Source: Alistipes sp. (lineage in GTDB: Bacteria; Bacteroidota; Bacteroidia; Bacteroidales; Rikenellaceae). From it: a DNA stretch of 7,806 nucleotides. Positions 6,162 to 7,806 of this stretch are shown one piece after another. The DNA is taken from the NCBI GenBank assembly GCA_009774895.1, contig VSOO01000062.1, positions 1 through 7,806 on the forward strand. The letters run 5' to 3'. The stretch's first letter is position 1, and every line of letters begins with the position of its first letter. Position numbers and translations under genes: made by a program. A model generated the notes under the pieces. That model was not told where the DNA came from. It saw nothing but the letters and a program-made list of their open reading frames with translations, and ran no database searches.

Positions 6162-7148
6162 ATGAAAAAGAGCTATATCATCGGAATCGTCCTCGCCGTC
6201 GCCGTAGTAGTAGTCGCGGTGGTGCTGACCGGACGCTACCTCCAACGCCGCACGCCCCTGCTGATTCAGGGCACCGTGGAGTGCACCACCTACAAGGCCT
6301 CGTCGAAAGTTCCGGGCCGCATCGAATCCATGAAGGTGCGGGAGGGGGAGCGCGTCACGAAGGGGCAGCTGCTCTATACGCTCTCGACTCCCGAGCTGAA
6401 TGCCAAACTGCTTCAGGCCGAGGCGCTCCGCAGTGCCGCCGAGGCGCTCGACAAGCAGGCCGTGACCGGTGCGCGCAAGCAGCAGAAGGAGGCGGCGCTC
6501 AATCTCTGGAAGAAGGCCCAGGCGGGGCTCGAACTGGCGGAGAAGACCTACGAGCGCGTGAAGAACCTCTACGATGCGGGCGTGGTGCCGGCGCAGAAGC
6601 TCGACGAGGCCCGTGCCAACTACGAGGCGATGAAAGCCACGGAGCTGGCGGCCCGCGCACAGTCCGACCTGGTGGACGACGGTGCCAGCAAGGAGGACAA
6701 GGAGGCTGCGGCCGCCAAGGTGCGTCAGGCTCAGGGCGCCGTGGACGAGGTGGAGTCCTACATCGGCGATGCGATGGTCTATTCGCCCGTCACGGGCGAG
6801 GTTTCGACCGTGATCGCCGAGGAGGGCGAGCTGGTCGGCACGGGCTATCCCGTGGTGGCGATCCTCGACATGAGCGACCTGTGGGTGGTCTTCAACGTGA
6901 AGGAGACGATGCTGCCGCACATCGGGGTCGGCACGCGCATGATCGGCTATGTGCCGGCGCTGGACCGCGACCTGGAGTTCGAGGTGAGCTACGTCTCCGT
7001 GCAGGCCGATTTCGCCACGTGGGCCGCAACGCGCACGCAGGGCGGATTCGACATCCGCACGTTCGCCGTCAAGGCGCGCCCCGTGGAGTCGGGAGCCGGC
7101 CTGCGTCCGGGCATGAGCGTGTTGGTCGATTGGGATAAGATAGGGTAG
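6162..7148 (+). CDS. HlyD/EmrA-type periplasmic adaptor subunit
   Basis: This 328-residue membrane fusion protein joins the inner-membrane permease to the TolC channel. A single N-terminal membrane helix (about 5-23) is followed by the first half of the biotinyl-lipoyl-like domain (IQGTVECTTYKASSKVPGRI, 35-54; VREGERVTKGQLLYTL, 59-74). A long Ala/Glu/Lys-rich coiled-coil hairpin spans about 77-200, turning near 138-147. The second lipoyl half is at 205-235 (YSPVTGEVSTVIAEEGELV, 207-225), then comes the beta-barrel domain with LWVVFNVKE (240-248) and a C-terminal LRPGMSVLVDW (314-324). It resembles adaptors paired with ABC-2 type drug exporters (YhiI-like). Start contexts of this gene and the channel gene are nearly alike (CTGCA, then TATGAAAAA). 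It lies 4 bases before the permease gene, so the three genes are one operon. Confidence 0.93.
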   Translation: MKKSYIIGIVLAVAVVVVAVVLTGRYLQRRTPLLIQGTVECTTYKASSKVPGRIESMKVREGERVTKGQLLYTLSTPELNAKLLQAEALRSAAEALDKQAVTGARKQQKEAALNLWKKAQAGLELAEKTYERVKNLYDAGVVPAQKLDEARANYEAMKATELAARAQSDLVDDGASKEDKEAAAAKVRQAQGAVDEVESYIGDAMVYSPVTGEVSTVIAEEGELVGTGYPVVAILDMSDLWVVFNVKETMLPHIGVGTRMIGYVPALDRDLEFEVSYVSVQADFATWAATRTQGGFDIRTFAVKARPVESGAGLRPGMSVLVDWDKIG

Positions 7149-7152
7149 TGCG

Positions 7153-7806
7153 ATGCGCGGGTATCTCCAAGATACGTACGATGTGCTGTGCCGTGAGGTG
7201 CGGCGGCTCGTCCGGCAGCCGATGTACTGGCTGCTGCTGGTCGTGCTGCCGTTGGTGTCGTTCGCGTTCTTCGCCGTGCTGTTCCGCGAGGGCGTGGCGC
7301 GCAACATCCCCGTCGCCGTGCTGGACGAGGACCGTACGGCGCTCTCGCGCAAGGCGGCGCAGATGATCGACGAGACGCCCACGGTGCTCGTGGCCTACGG
7401 AATACAGGACATGGCCGAGGGCGAACGCATGATGCGCGAGGGGCGCATCGCGGCCGTGGTGCAGATTCCGGAGTTCTTCGAAAAGAACATCCTCAGCAAC
7501 CGCCAGACGACGCTCCGGGCCTATATTTCCGGTGCGAACATCTCGGTGAACGGTTTGCTGTCGAAAGACATACAGACGGCCGTCACGACTTTCGCGGCAG
7601 GCATTCAGATCCAGCTTCTCACCAAGCAGGGGCTGACCGAGCGCCAGGCGATGGCGCAGCTCATGCCCGTGCGGTTCGACCGCCACGTGCTCTTCAATCC
7701 CTACATCAACTACGGCTATTACCTCTCGCCGAGCTTCATGCCGATGATGCTCATGATCTTCACCGTGATGGCGACGATCTTCACCATCGGCACCGAGCTG
7801 AAGCAC
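7153..7806 (+). CDS. ABC-2 type transporter permease, 3' end outside the window
   Basis: An open frame of 218 codons runs from ATG 7153 to the right edge with no stop. The protein has a short cytoplasmic helix rich in Arg (LCREVRRLVRQP, 12-23) and a first membrane helix (about 25-44). A periplasmic domain of about 145 residues begins NIPVAVLDEDRTALSRK (51-67). A second hydrophobic helix starts near 192 (SPSFMPMMLMIFTVM) and continues to IGTELKH at the edge. This layout is that of YhhJ/YhiH-like ABC-2 permeases (ABC2_membrane_3 type), which together with an ATPase export drugs or other substrates through HlyD and TolC partners. About half of the usual length is visible. It begins 4 bases after the adaptor stop. 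No ATPase is encoded in the window, so it must lie downstream or elsewhere. Confidence 0.9.
   Translation, partial: MRGYLQDTYDVLCREVRRLVRQPMYWLLLVVLPLVSFAFFAVLFREGVARNIPVAVLDEDRTALSRKAAQMIDETPTVLVAYGIQDMAEGERMMREGRIAAVVQIPEFFEKNILSNRQTTLRAYISGANISVNGLLSKDIQTAVTTFAAGIQIQLLTKQGLTERQAMAQLMPVRFDRHVLFNPYINYGYYLSPSFMPMMLMIFTVMATIFTIGTELKH

Noticed and set aside
4683..7382. Minus-strand open frame of 899 codons across the efflux genes
   Set aside because: Its His/Arg/Leu-rich composition is typical of the antisense of GC-rich coding DNA, and it covers three recognisable plus-strand genes.

Overview
The window looks like chromosomal DNA from a GC-rich member of the Bacteroidota, possibly Alistipes or a close relative. 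Three things point there. The one clear promoter has the Bacteroidota form (TTTG, 20 bases, TATCTTTG). Gene starts are preceded by A-rich or A/C-rich leaders rather than Shine-Dalgarno sequences. The proteins (a short HU with a Bacteroidota-type arm, a HdeD/DUF308-type membrane protein, a DcaP-like porin) fit this phylum. The genus is inferred from base composition and is not proven. No mobile element, CRISPR array, tRNA or rRNA was seen.

Left third, minus strand (1-2006). Read in transcription order, this holds a DcaP/OprP-like outer-membrane porin (2006-648) ending in a strong intrinsic terminator (624-593). Next come an HU-family DNA-binding protein (483-208) and the first 37 codons of a small membrane protein that runs off the left edge (112-1). 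Short inverted repeats lie before and after the HU gene.

Centre (2007-2367). A 361-base divergent intergenic region separates the porin from the plus-strand genes. It contains the A/C-rich porin leader, a GC-rich structured block with an orphan hairpin plus T-run and a 9-base inverted repeat, and the plus-strand promoter at 2289-2320.

Right two thirds, plus strand (2368-7806). The promoter drives a membrane-anchored metallophosphoesterase. Its stop codon overlaps by ATGA the start of a two-domain pyrimidine reductase/deaminase whose domains are in the opposite order to ordinary RibD. After 97 bases with a second, weaker promoter-like element comes a tripartite efflux operon: a TolC-type outer-membrane channel, a HlyD/EmrA-type periplasmic adaptor and an ABC-2 permease cut off by the right edge. 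The three are 12 and 4 bases apart and should form one cell-envelope-spanning exporter. The ATPase and any second permease must lie beyond the window.

The item most worth a second look is the domain-swapped RibD-like protein with its fungal Rib2-like deaminase motif. The rest is mostly ordinary housekeeping and envelope biology, and I do not see strong evidence for a wholly new system.
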